Positions 23,968-32,091 of a DNA stretch of 32,804 nucleotides are shown piece by piece. Both the position numbers and the translations under genes were made by a program. Under the pieces are notes generated by a model, which saw only the letters and a program-made list of their open reading frames with translations, was not told the DNA's origin and ran no database searches. The DNA is from Oscillospiraceae bacterium (GTDB taxonomy: Bacteria; Bacillota; Clostridia; Oscillospirales; UBA929). The number at the start of each line of letters is the position of its first letter. Positions within the stretch are counted from its first letter, which is position 1. The stretch covers positions 1 to 32,804 of the forward strand of contig JAIRUW010000075.1 in assembly GCA_031254195.1 (NCBI GenBank), read 5' to 3'.

Positions 23968-25260
23968 TTACGGTTGAATTTTCTTGAGTTCCTCAACAAA
24001 CGCGTCGGCCGTTATAACTCCGTTTACAAAGTTGTCCAACGCATCCTGATAGGTCGTCACATCGTCGCCGGCGAGGAAGGTATCCCACCAAATAACATAA
24101 TCGGTCGCGTTCTTGGTAGCGTCGATCATCTTATTGAATACGGCGGGGGTGTTCGCGCCGAGTTCGGTGGTGTTCCAAACGGGCATATAGTCGCCCACAC
24201 GCTCCATGTTTTCGCAGAAATACTTCACGAAGGTGGCGGCCTGCTCGGGATACTTGCTATTGGCGCTGACCACTATGCCGTCAATAGAGCCGCCATTGAA
24301 ATCGGTGGCTTTGCCGCCGCCGCCGGGAATGGTCGGGAACGGAATCCAGTCGGCTTTGCCCTGAACGGTGGAGCCGTCTTCTTCTAAGGAGGAGACTTCC
24401 CACGAGCCCATGTAATAGAGGCCGGCTTCGCCATTTTTGAAACTCTCACGGGCTTCGTTGCGGTCGATGGCGCCCATGTCGGAATTGATATAGCCGTTGG
24501 AGATCAATTCACTGAGGCGGTCGATAGCTTCGCGGAACTTCGGATCGCCATAGGAGCCGCCCGCTTCTTTGTTGAGCGTCTTGTTGACGGTCTCGGCGCC
24601 TACGGCTTTGGTGACCATGCCTTCAAAGAGCATACCCATGACCCAGCGTTCTTTGCTGGAGGTGATGATCGGAATCGATCCGTTGGCTTGGATCTTCGCG
24701 CAAGCATCAATGAGTTCGACCCATGTGGCGGGGACTTTGGCTCCGGCGCTTTCAAAAACGTCGGGGTTGACGAAGAAGCCGCTGACGTTTCTGCCGAAAG
24801 TCATGCCGTACGTGCCGCCGTCATAGAGGAAATAGCTCAGCGCGCCGCCATACAGCTTGTTCAGCGTGCCATCCTTGAGATAGTCGTCGAGTTTGAGCAG
24901 TTTGCCGGCGTCATAGAACGGGCGGGAGAAGCCGGCGCCCCAAGTCGAGAATACATCGGCAACCTCATCACCGGAGACAGCCGTCCGTATCATCGTCTTG
25001 TATGCCTCGTTTTCAAAGGTTTCCACTTCAACCTTGATGTTTGCGTGAGAAGCGTTAAACTCCTCCACGACCTGTTTGGCCGCGGCGGCGTTCGCGTCTT
25101 GGCCGCCCCAAATGTGCCAGAACCGCAGCGTGACTTTCTCATCACTGCCGCCGCTGCCGCTGCCGCCGCTGGTGTCTTCGGCGCAGCCGGACAATACGAA
25201 TGCAAAGCAGAGAGTCAGTGCAAGCAGGGTCGCCAAGAACCGGATGTTGCGTTTTTTCAT
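23968..25260 (-). CDS. Sugar-binding lipoprotein of the ABC importer
   Basis: Extracytoplasmic solute-binding protein (SBP family 1) for a sugar or oligosaccharide, 430 aa. A lipoprotein signal peptide ends at the lipobox LSGC with C26. A Gly/Ser-rich linker (TSGGSGSGGSDE) follows, and then the mature fold starting VTLRFWHIWGG. Tryptophans in GSWEVSSL and VIWWDTF are of the kind that stack on sugars. The ATG at 25260 is chosen because GGGAGG lies ten bases upstream; in-frame ATGs three and six codons earlier are too near or overlap it. It lies 77 bases after xylA and before the two permeases. Linkage to xylose isomerase suggests xylose or xylo-oligosaccharides as ligand; this is inference. 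Confidence 0.92.
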   Translation of the reverse strand: MKKRNIRFLATLLALTLCFAFVLSGCAEDTSGGSGSGGSDEKVTLRFWHIWGGQDANAAAAKQVVEEFNASHANIKVEVETFENEAYKTMIRTAVSGDEVADVFSTWGAGFSRPFYDAGKLLKLDDYLKDGTLNKLYGGALSYFLYDGGTYGMTFGRNVSGFFVNPDVFESAGAKVPATWVELIDACAKIQANGSIPIITSSKERWVMGMLFEGMVTKAVGAETVNKTLNKEAGGSYGDPKFREAIDRLSELISNGYINSDMGAIDRNEARESFKNGEAGLYYMGSWEVSSLEEDGSTVQGKADWIPFPTIPGGGGKATDFNGGSIDGIVVSANSKYPEQAATFVKYFCENMERVGDYMPVWNTTELGANTPAVFNKMIDATKNATDYVIWWDTFLAGDDVTTYQDALDNFVNGVITADAFVEELKKIQP

Positions 25261-25337
25261 CGTTTTCATTCCTCCCATTTTGTGTGTTCGCGTTACAGCC
25301 TATTCAAAAATTCCCGATAAGAATAAAGCTGACCGAA

Positions 25338-26714
25338 TTAGCGGGGTGTGTTCTCAGTGGGCGGCGGTACGTCGTTCCAGCGCCGCATACGGGGTTTGCC
25401 TTCAAACAGGACGCAGTTTACAATCCCTTCCAGCATTTCCTGGCGGCCGCTGGCCGGGAGCTGAGGCTCGCGCTGGAGAGAATAGGCTTCCAGCTCGGCC
25501 AGCCCGGCTTTGCCGGAGACGATGTCGGCGCCGATGCCGCTCTTATAGCTGACGTAGCGCTCCTCAAGGAAGTTGCCGACGCGACCGTCTTCGATAATCT
25601 GCACTGCCTTACGCAGACCCAGCGCATAGGTGTCCATGCCGGTGATGAAGCCGTGATAAAGATCCTCGGCGTCATAAGACATGCGGCGCGGCTTGGCGTC
25701 GAAGTTCAGCCCGCCGTTGGTAAAGCCGCCGGCCCGGATGACCTCCATCATGCACATGGTGGCGGTGTACACGTCGCTTGGGAACTGGTCCGTGTCCCAG
25801 CCCAGCAGCAGGTCGCCCTCGTTGGCGTCTATGGAACCAAATACCCCGTTGTCGATGGCGGCGCGCAGCTCGTGCTGGAAAGTATGCCCTGCCAGCGTCG
25901 CGTGGTTGGCCTCGACATTCATCTTGACCTCGCCCATCAGGCCGTGCGCCCGCAGGAAATTGCAGGTGGTCGCCACATCGACATCGTATTGGTGCTTGCT
26001 CGGCTCCATCGGCTTTGGCTCGATATAGAAGTCGCCCTTAAAGCCGATAGACCGGGCGTACTCGATGGTCATTCTGATCAGGCGCGCCAGATTGTCCTGC
26101 TCGAACTTCATGTCGGTGTTCAGAAGCGTCTCGTAGCCTTCACGCCCGCCCCAGAAGACATAGCCGGTGCCGCCCAGCTTGACGGTCAGCTCGACTGCCT
26201 TCTTGATCTTCGCGGCGGCATACGCAAAAATGTCGGCGCTGGGCGAGGTTCCCGCACCCGCCATAAAGCGTTTGTGGGAAAAAGCGTTGCAGGTGCCCCA
26301 CAGGCATTTGACGCCGGTTTCGTCCATTTTCTTCTTAATGTAGTCGGTGATCTCGTCGAGGCGTTTGTTGGACTCGGCCAGCGTCTCCCCCTCTGCCACC
26401 AAGTCGTGGTCGTGGAAGCAGAAATACTCGATCCCGAGCTTGTGCATAATCTCAAAGCCCGCGTCGGTTTTGGCCTTTGCGTGGGCCATCGGGTTCAGCC
26501 TGTCTGTCCCAAAGGATTTGTCGGCAGTGCCGCCGCCGAACATATCCGCGCCTTCCCCGCATAGAGTATGCCACCAGGCAAGGGCAAATTTCAAGTGTTC
26601 CTTCATCGTTTTGCCTAAAATGACCTCGTCGGGGTTGTACCAGCGGAACGCCAGGTGATCGTCCTGGTTTTTATACTGGATGACCGGGATTTCAGGAAAC
26701 AGCAAGCAAACCAT
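25338..26714 (-). CDS. xylA: Xylose isomerase
   Basis: Converts D-xylose to D-xylulose (and glucose to fructose) using two divalent metals; cytosolic tetramer. The product is up to 458 aa, class II length. Catalytic H101 and D104 are in FCFHDHDLV. The metal and substrate motifs [37 protein letters not shown] and GWDTDQFP are intact. The ATG at 26714 lies directly after AAGGAAGG; the TTG three codons later (26705) has better spacing and may be the true start. The gene heads the transporter operon. No xylulokinase gene is adjacent. The normal family reads HDRD where this protein has HDHD. Confidence 0.96.
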   Translation of the reverse strand: MVCLLFPEIPVIQYKNQDDHLAFRWYNPDEVILGKTMKEHLKFALAWWHTLCGEGADMFGGGTADKSFGTDRLNPMAHAKAKTDAGFEIMHKLGIEYFCFHDHDLVAEGETLAESNKRLDEITDYIKKKMDETGVKCLWGTCNAFSHKRFMAGAGTSPSADIFAYAAAKIKKAVELTVKLGGTGYVFWGGREGYETLLNTDMKFEQDNLARLIRMTIEYARSIGFKGDFYIEPKPMEPSKHQYDVDVATTCNFLRAHGLMGEVKMNVEANHATLAGHTFQHELRAAIDNGVFGSIDANEGDLLLGWDTDQFPSDVYTATMCMMEVIRAGGFTNGGLNFDAKPRRMSYDAEDLYHGFITGMDTYALGLRKAVQIIEDGRVGNFLEERYVSYKSGIGADIVSGKAGLAELEAYSLQREPQLPASGRQEMLEGIVNCVLFEGKPRMRRWNDVPPPTENTPR

Positions 26715-26796
26715 CCTTCCTTAATACATATTTAGGTACCTTCCATTTTCCGTATCGGCGCGGACCGACCTTGGAACGCAAGCCGACAACAGAAAA

Positions 26797-26866
26797 ATTA
26801 TACCATAAACAGCCTGCTTTTTCACTTGACATTTTGCACAAATATCGTCTGTCTGTCCTGTGCAAA
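26797..26866 (-). promoter_or_regulatory. xylA promoter region with inverted-repeat operator candidate
   Basis: On the minus strand TATAAT (26802-26797) is a clear -10 box with only a weak -35 (GTGAAA) 17 bases upstream, as expected for an activated promoter. Upstream lies an inverted repeat, TTTGCACA at 26833-26840 and TGTGCAAA at 26859-26866, centred about 50 bases before the -10 box. This suggests binding by a dimeric sugar-responsive activator; the regulator is not in the window. Confidence 0.45.
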
Positions 26867-26904
26867 TTGTACATGTTGCCATCTACAAGCGCGCCCCTCC
26901 CATA

Positions 26905-27759
26905 TTACACCAGCTCAATAGCGTAGACTTTATGCTTGCCGTCTTCCAGGATAAAGGTGTACTTGAGGGTGGCCAACAGGTCTATCGCGTCGCGCTCAAA
27001 GACATACTCATCCCCGTCAATCCAACCGATTTGTGCCGTCCATTTATTTGAGTACAACGTGTCCATCGAGCTGTTGAATATGCTAAACGTCAGTTCAATC
27101 GTATTCTCGGTGATATTTTGGCTCTTGAGGATGGGGATATAGCTTTCCAAGGCGCTTGTCGCTGGAAACCAAAATAATTTTCCATCTTCAATGGTTGCGT
27201 CATAATAGGTGGGGCTGATGTTCTTCGCGTCTTTCGCGAAAATACCATAATAATAGTCGTCAACGACCTCTATCTCGATTAAATACTCAAGAATAAGTCC
27301 ATATTTTTCACTTAATTCCGTAAGTTCTTCACGGCTCAGGCGCAGAAAATGCGTCGACAGACGCGGTTCAACCGAGAGGAATAATATACAAAACTGGCTG
27401 AAGCGGATTTGCCCGTCATACTGTCTGAGCATTCCTACAAACTCCGTGCGGTCAAGCACTTGCGCCATCCTGATCAGCTCTATGACCGTCTCCGATACCT
27501 CCTGCTCCGGGTAGACCGGCAGGTCAACGCTGAGGCGTAACTCGTTTTCAATGGTAAACACTTCGTCTGTCGGTTCCGGCGGTGACGGGGGAGGAGGTTC
27601 GGACGGGGTTGGTTCAGGCGTCGTTGCTGGCGGCGGCGGTTCTTCGGCGGACGGCGGCGGGAGAGGAGCTTCCGCCAACGGAAGCTCTGCGGTGGCGCAG
27701 GCACACAGGCCGCATAACAGTGCGGCCACTATCAGGCAGGTTGCGATTTTGTGTTTCAT
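26905..27759 (-). CDS. Proline-rich lipoprotein of unknown function
   Basis: Not recognised. The 284 aa product starts MKHKIATCLIVAALLCGL and has a likely lipobox LCAC with C21. A low-complexity Pro/Glu/Ala/Thr linker runs from about 27 to 64. The mature domain (about 65-284) is acidic and mixed alpha/beta, with several aromatic clusters (VVDDYYYGIFAKDAK, KLFWFPATS). The ATG at 27759 is preferred over a longer upstream frame because AAAGGAG lies before it and the signal peptide begins there. It follows ilvN by 65 bases on the same strand. The architecture (anchor, flexible spacer, sensor-like globular domain) fits a surface-displayed protein, but nothing supports a specific function. Confidence 0.8.
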   Translation of the reverse strand: MKHKIATCLIVAALLCGLCACATAELPLAEAPLPPPSAEEPPPPATTPEPTPSEPPPPSPPEPTDEVFTIENELRLSVDLPVYPEQEVSETVIELIRMAQVLDRTEFVGMLRQYDGQIRFSQFCILFLSVEPRLSTHFLRLSREELTELSEKYGLILEYLIEIEVVDDYYYGIFAKDAKNISPTYYDATIEDGKLFWFPATSALESYIPILKSQNITENTIELTFSIFNSSMDTLYSNKWTAQIGWIDGDEYVFERDAIDLLATLKYTFILEDGKHKVYAIELV

Positions 27760-27824
27760 TTCTCTGCACTCCTTTGTTGAGCAGTCACGCTTTGCTCGGG
27801 CCGGATTATGTTTTTCAGCAGCCT

Positions 27825-28304
27825 TTATACCGTAGACAGCGCCGTGATCCCCGTACGGCACAGTTCCGAGATCGTGAACGGGCGCAGGGCCTCCAAAAAG
27901 GCTTCGCAGCGTTCGGGTGTGTCGGTTAGTTGCAAGATGATTTTCCCTTCGTCAACATAGGGGATTTGGACGGCATAATTTTTCAGCGCGTCCAAAATCG
28001 CCTCGCGCCGAGCGGACGACGCGACCAATTTGATTAACAGCAGCTCCATTTCCACAGCCTCGGCACGGGGCAGGAGCGCTACTTTCTGAACATCCTCCAG
28101 CTTGGCAAGCTGCTTCATCACCTGACGGACGCCTGCGCCATCGGTGCGCGTTTCAATCGTAATGCGCGACAGCGTGGGGTCGTGCGTCTCCCCTACCGAG
28201 AGGGAGGCGATGTTGTATCCCCGGCGGCTGAACAGCGCGGTGACGCGCATGAGCACGCCGGAGTGGTTGTTGACCAGCAGGGAAATCAGCCACGCGTTAT
28301 TCAT
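27825..28304 (-). CDS. ilvN: Acetolactate synthase small (regulatory) subunit
   Basis: Regulatory subunit of acetohydroxyacid synthase that gives feedback control by branched-chain amino acids. The 159 aa product has an N-terminal ACT domain (LISLLVNNHSGVLMRVTALFSRRGYNI, about 5-31, with SVGETHDP following) and a C-terminal domain ending ELCRTGITALSTV. The ATG at 28304 overlaps the ilvB stop by eight bases, with AAAGGA upstream; a TTG two codons earlier is less likely. It is coupled to ilvB and should be made in near-equal amount. Confidence 0.95.
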   Translation of the reverse strand: MNNAWLISLLVNNHSGVLMRVTALFSRRGYNIASLSVGETHDPTLSRITIETRTDGAGVRQVMKQLAKLEDVQKVALLPRAEAVEMELLLIKLVASSARREAILDALKNYAVQIPYVDEGKIILQLTDTPERCEAFLEALRPFTISELCRTGITALSTV

Positions 28305-29952
28305 ATACAATATCCTTTCCGCTCTTGCCCGGCGGTATCATAGGAAAGACCATATCGTCCGGGCCGATCGCGCAGTCGATTACACAGGTCTTGCCGGAGA
28401 GGAGCGCTTGGTCAAGCGCTTTTTCAAACTGTTCCTCGTTCTCCGCGCGAAAGCCCAAAGCGCCAAAGGCTTCCGCCAGCTTGACATAGTCGGTCTGGCG
28501 GTTGGTCGTGGTGGCGGCGTGGCGGTTCTGGTGGAACATGCTCTGCCACTGCCGCACCATACCCAGTACGCCGTTGTTGAATAGGATAACAATAACGGGC
28601 AGGTTTTCAGTCTGCGCGGCCGCAAGCTCGGCCATGTTCATATGAAAACTGCCGTCCCCGGTAATCAGCACAACAGGGCGGTTTGGCGCGGCGGCTTTGG
28701 CTCCGACGGCGGCGCCCAGCCCAAACCCCATCGCGCCCAGCCCGCCGCTTGTGATAAAGCCGCGCGGCTGTTCAAATGGGTAATGCTGCGCCGTCCACAT
28801 CTGGTGCTGCCCCACGTCGGTAACGATGACCGCGTCAGACCCGGCGGCGGCGCGGACGGCGCGCAGATACCGCGCGGCCTTGCCTTCCGGCATAGGATGG
28901 CGCGTTTTGAACGCCGCAATCTCCCGCAGCCAACCGGCATGATCCAGAGGAGGGAGAAGCGAAAAAAGCCCGGCCAGCGCGGCTTTGGCGTCCCCTTGGA
29001 TAGGCAGGTCGCATATGACGTTTTTGTCAAACTCCGAGGGGTCAATGTCGATATGGATGATTTTCGCGTTCGGCGCGAAACGGCGGCGGTCGCCCGCCAC
29101 ACGGTCGGAAAAACGCGTCCCGGCCGCTATCATGAGGTCGCACCGCTCCCCCGCTACATTGGCGGCGGGCGTGCCGTGCATCCCGATCATCCCCAGCGCC
29201 AGCGGGTGTCCCGCGGGCAGGGCGGTCAGCCCCATCAGGCTTGCCGCGACGGGGATGTCCAGCCGTTCGGCGAGGGCGGTCAGTTCTTTGGAAGCGTTTG
29301 CCGTGACCACGCCTCCGCCGCAAAACAACAGCGGGCGCTCGCTCTTTTTCAACAGCTCCGCCGCCTGCCGCAGCTTATCGTCAGAGGGCGGTTTTTGCGG
29401 GCGGGGGGCAAACCGCCCGGGACTGACATACTCGCAAACCCCGGCGGCGACATCCTTGGGAATGTCTATCAAAACAGGCCCCGGCCTGCCGGAATGGGCG
29501 ATGACAAACGCCTCTCGCGCCGTTTCCGCCAGCTTCGCAATATCGGTGACCAAAAAACTGTGCTTGGTGATGGGAAGCGTCACGCCCCGGATATCGATTT
29601 CCTGAAAGGAGTCGCGCCCCATCATATTGACCGGTTTGAGCGGCACATTGCCGGTGATACAGACCAGCGGCACCGAATCCATAAAGGCGTTGGCGATGCC
29701 GGTGACCAGATTGGTGGCGCCGGGGCCGGAGGTGGCGATCATCACGCCCGTTTTGCCGCTGATGCGCGCGTAGCCGTCGGCGGCGTGGGCCCCGCCCTGC
29801 TCGTGCGCCGGGACGATCAGCCGCAGTTCATCCGCCCGGCTGTGCAACGCGTCGAATATGTCGATAACATAGCCGCCCGGAAATCCGAACACTGTGTCTA
29901 TGCCTTGCTCTATCAGGGCCTGTACGAGGATTTGCGCGCCGGTCATTTGCAT
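28297..29952 (-). CDS. ilvB: Acetolactate synthase large (catalytic) subunit
   Basis: Thiamine-diphosphate and FAD enzyme making acetolactate or acetohydroxybutyrate, the first common step of valine, leucine and isoleucine synthesis. The product is 551 aa. The catalytic Glu is E51 in PAHEQGGAHAADGYAR, and SGPGATN is normal. The ThDP-Mg motif starts GDGSFHMNMAEL and ends FNN. The ATG at 29952 is chosen because AAGGAG lies seven bases upstream; two earlier in-frame ATGs overlap that site or the amrS stop. It begins 14 bases after amrS, so ilvBN appears transcribed with the AmmeMemoRadiSam genes. No T-box or peptide attenuator fits in the gap. Confidence 0.96.
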   Translation of the reverse strand: MQMTGAQILVQALIEQGIDTVFGFPGGYVIDIFDALHSRADELRLIVPAHEQGGAHAADGYARISGKTGVMIATSGPGATNLVTGIANAFMDSVPLVCITGNVPLKPVNMMGRDSFQEIDIRGVTLPITKHSFLVTDIAKLAETAREAFVIAHSGRPGPVLIDIPKDVAAGVCEYVSPGRFAPRPQKPPSDDKLRQAAELLKKSERPLLFCGGGVVTANASKELTALAERLDIPVAASLMGLTALPAGHPLALGMIGMHGTPAANVAGERCDLMIAAGTRFSDRVAGDRRRFAPNAKIIHIDIDPSEFDKNVICDLPIQGDAKAALAGLFSLLPPLDHAGWLREIAAFKTRHPMPEGKAARYLRAVRAAAGSDAVIVTDVGQHQMWTAQHYPFEQPRGFITSGGLGAMGFGLGAAVGAKAAAPNRPVVLITGDGSFHMNMAELAAAQTENLPVIVILFNNGVLGMVRQWQSMFHQNRHAATTTNRQTDYVKLAEAFGALGFRAENEEQFEKALDQALLSGKTCVIDCAIGPDDMVFPMIPPGKSGKDIVYE

Positions 29953-29966
29953 TGTCATTCTCCTTG

Positions 29967-30746
29967 TCATACGTTGCCGATATAGACATGCTCCAAGCGC
30001 TGACGCGCAAGTTCCGCCAACCGCGACAGCGTCTCCACGGGCGTTGGAGGCGCTTGGATCATGCGGTGGCGCGGGAAGAAACGCGAGAGGTGCAGCGGGA
30101 GGCCGGGCGATAGAGACGCGAGCCAGGACGACAGCCGTTTCATGTCCGAATCCCCGTCGTTTTCACCCGGAACGATTAGCGATGTGACCTCAACATGGCA
30201 TCGCGGGACGCACAGCTCCACTGTGCGCCGCACCGTGCCGAGATCGCCCCCAAGGCGCCGGTACCACGCTTCCGAAAATCCCTTGACGTCGATATTCATA
30301 GCGTCGATAAACGGCAGCAGGCGCGACAGCGGCCCTTCGTTGATATAACCGTTGGTCACCAAAACGGTCTTCAAGCCGTGTTCCCGCAGCAGCGGCGCGG
30401 TATCTAGCAGGTATTCCATGCCGATCAGCGGCTCGTTGTATGTGAACGCCACACCGAGGTTATCGGGGACGGACCGCGCCAGCTCCAGGAGTTTTTGCGG
30501 CGGGATATACTCCGCCGACGGTTCAGCCTGCGAGATGCGGTGGTTTTGGCAGTAATCGCAGGACATATTGCACCCGTAGCTTCCGACCGACAAGATAGGC
30601 CTTCCGGGGTAAAAGCGGCGCAGCGGCTTTTTTTCGATAGGATCTACCGCCATGGATGTGATCTGTCCGTAATTTTTTCGCCCACGGCAAAAGCCTGTTT
30701 CATTTTTTGAAAGGTCACAGCCTCTCGGGCAGATTTCGCAGATCAT
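29967..30746 (-). CDS. amrS: AmmeMemoRadiSam-system radical SAM enzyme
   Basis: Radical SAM protein of the AmrS family (259 aa), related to pyruvate-formate-lyase activating enzymes and found next to MEMO1-like and AMMECR1-like genes. The radical SAM cluster motif is CNMSCDYC (C59, C63, C66). Additional N-terminal cysteines, C3, C6, C10 and C20 (CEICPRGC and GFC), fit the family's second cysteine set. AFTYNEPLIGMEY, LVTNGYIN and DAMNIDVKGF continue the TIM-barrel pattern. The start overlaps the stop of the upstream fusion gene (ATGA). The biochemical reaction of this set is not established to my knowledge; substrate and product cannot be read here. Confidence 0.93.
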   Translation of the reverse strand: MICEICPRGCDLSKNETGFCRGRKNYGQITSMAVDPIEKKPLRRFYPGRPILSVGSYGCNMSCDYCQNHRISQAEPSAEYIPPQKLLELARSVPDNLGVAFTYNEPLIGMEYLLDTAPLLREHGLKTVLVTNGYINEGPLSRLLPFIDAMNIDVKGFSEAWYRRLGGDLGTVRRTVELCVPRCHVEVTSLIVPGENDGDSDMKRLSSWLASLSPGLPLHLSRFFPRHRMIQAPPTPVETLSRLAELARQRLEHVYIGNV

Positions 30747-32029
30747 AGGTGGCGTATCACCTCGAAACGCTCCAGCTTGACCGTCTCACCGTCCTGGATG
30801 CCCGCTTTCCGCATGGCGATGGCAATCTGCTCCTCTACCGTATCCACGCCGTCGAGGTTGGGCAGCAGCAGGCCGCGCTTGCGCCCGGCGGTCACAATGA
30901 CGCCGTACCGCTTGACATCCAGCGCTTCGGGGCCGCTGATCGGTTCGGGCGGGTTGAGCACATCGACGCTGATGGTCAAATCGTCCAGCTCGGACGGCGT
31001 AACCGGCCTGAAGCGGGGGTCACGGGTCGCCGCTGAGACGCTGTTTTCGATAATTTCCGAGGCAATATCGGCAGCCGTCGGGGCTATTGTGCCGATGCAC
31101 CCGCGCAAATCCCCGTGTTTCTTGATGGAGACGAACACCCCTGCCCGTTTCGTTAGCATTTCTTCCGGCAAATCGGCAGGCAGAGGGAGAGTCTTGCCGG
31201 TCTTCACGTAAGACACTATAGTCTCCCGCGCGAGGCGCGCATAAGCGCTCTCGCCTGTGTCAAACACCGCCGTCAGGTAACCTACGCCGAAAGGCCCCTC
31301 ATAGCAAAGAACCCTTCCGCGGGCATTCAGGCCGTCCAAAGCCCCGGCAAGGATGAATAAACTGCGCAAACCGCATTCGGCGGCGCGTCCGGCCAGCTTG
31401 GTATCAATGGACATCAAACGGGCAAAATCCGCGTCTTTTATGCACCCGCACACAATTTCGTCAAACTCCGGCCCCTCCGGCGCAAAGCCGTACGGGCCGT
31501 CCGGCGCGAGTTTGTGCGACATATCGCCGCTGGCGATGACGGCAACGCGGCGCGACAGCGCTTCCGCCGCTTTTCGGACACACATGCCCAAGCGGTAATG
31601 CTTCGCCGGTGACAGGCCGGACAGCGATATACGCACGATGGGGACATCCGTACCCAAAAAGTACAGCGGTACCAGCACCCCATGGTCAAGGGCGGGATCA
31701 CGCTCTCCCAAAGGCCCGGCCGGTATACCCTCAGCCCGTGCCGTTTCTCCGATCAGCGCCGCCAGCGCCGCGTCATAAGCGACGGACATGGAAACCTGTC
31801 CGGCCCGGAAGCGTGAGAAATCGCCGGACGCTTTATCTCCCGGAGCGATGTGAAAATAGTCGTCATACGTCGTGCCATGCGGCGAGATGATCACCAAAAC
31901 GTCGGGTTTGCCGCAGCCAATCTCGTCCGCAACAGCCTCGCAGGCGCGGCGGGTATCGGGGATCTCGTCGTCCCGCCCGACGCCGGGGACGAGCAGGGGC
32001 GGGTGCGGCATAAGGCAGGCTTTGATCAT
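30743..32029 (-). CDS. AmrB-AmrA fusion: MEMO1-like domain plus AMMECR1 domain
   Basis: A two-domain protein of 428 aa. The N-terminal LigB/MEMO1-like domain (about 1-255) has the histidine motifs MPHPPLLVPG, SPHGTTYDDYF, LDHGVLVPLYFL and SGDMSHKLAP, which in the family form a mononuclear metal or former dioxygenase site. The C-terminal AMMECR1 domain (about 260-428) carries the signature HGDLRGCIGTI, and DPRFRPVTPSELDDL and LLLPNLDGVDTVEEQ further on. The ATG at 32029 is chosen because AGGTGA lies five bases upstream; a GTG three codons earlier is part of that site. Its stop overlaps amrS. Human MEMO1 and AMMECR1 are separate proteins; here both are fused and coupled to the radical SAM partner. 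Function is unknown. Confidence 0.92.
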   Translation of the reverse strand: MIKACLMPHPPLLVPGVGRDDEIPDTRRACEAVADEIGCGKPDVLVIISPHGTTYDDYFHIAPGDKASGDFSRFRAGQVSMSVAYDAALAALIGETARAEGIPAGPLGERDPALDHGVLVPLYFLGTDVPIVRISLSGLSPAKHYRLGMCVRKAAEALSRRVAVIASGDMSHKLAPDGPYGFAPEGPEFDEIVCGCIKDADFARLMSIDTKLAGRAAECGLRSLFILAGALDGLNARGRVLCYEGPFGVGYLTAVFDTGESAYARLARETIVSYVKTGKTLPLPADLPEEMLTKRAGVFVSIKKHGDLRGCIGTIAPTAADIASEIIENSVSAATRDPRFRPVTPSELDDLTISVDVLNPPEPISGPEALDVKRYGVIVTAGRKRGLLLPNLDGVDTVEEQIAIAMRKAGIQDGETVKLERFEVIRHL

Positions 32030-32041
32030 TTTGCTCACCTG

Positions 32042-32091
32042 TTTACTTATAGATTGACCTATAGTATACTCTATTCAGAGGGGGAACACAA
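32042..32091. promoter_or_regulatory. Divergent overlapping promoters for queA and the amr-ilv operon
   Basis: On the plus strand TTTACT (32042-32047) and TATACT (32065-32070) are 17 bases apart. On the minus strand TTGTGT (32091-32086) and TATACT (32068-32063) are also 17 bases apart. The palindrome AGTATACT at 32063-32070 supplies both -10 boxes, so the two promoters should compete. Confidence 0.55.

Noticed and set aside
25200..26564. 454-codon open frame on the plus strand opposite xylA
   Set aside because: It is fully antisense to a gene with intact catalytic motifs, has no recognisable domain, and arises from GC-rich third codon positions.
26692..26874. 60-codon minus-strand frame covering the xylA leader
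   Set aside because: It spans the xylA promoter and ribosome site, has no ribosome site of its own and no recognisable features.
28642..29985. 447-codon open frame on the plus strand opposite ilvB
   Set aside because: The minus strand carries a complete acetolactate synthase; the antisense frame is Arg/Gly/His-rich and shows no domain.
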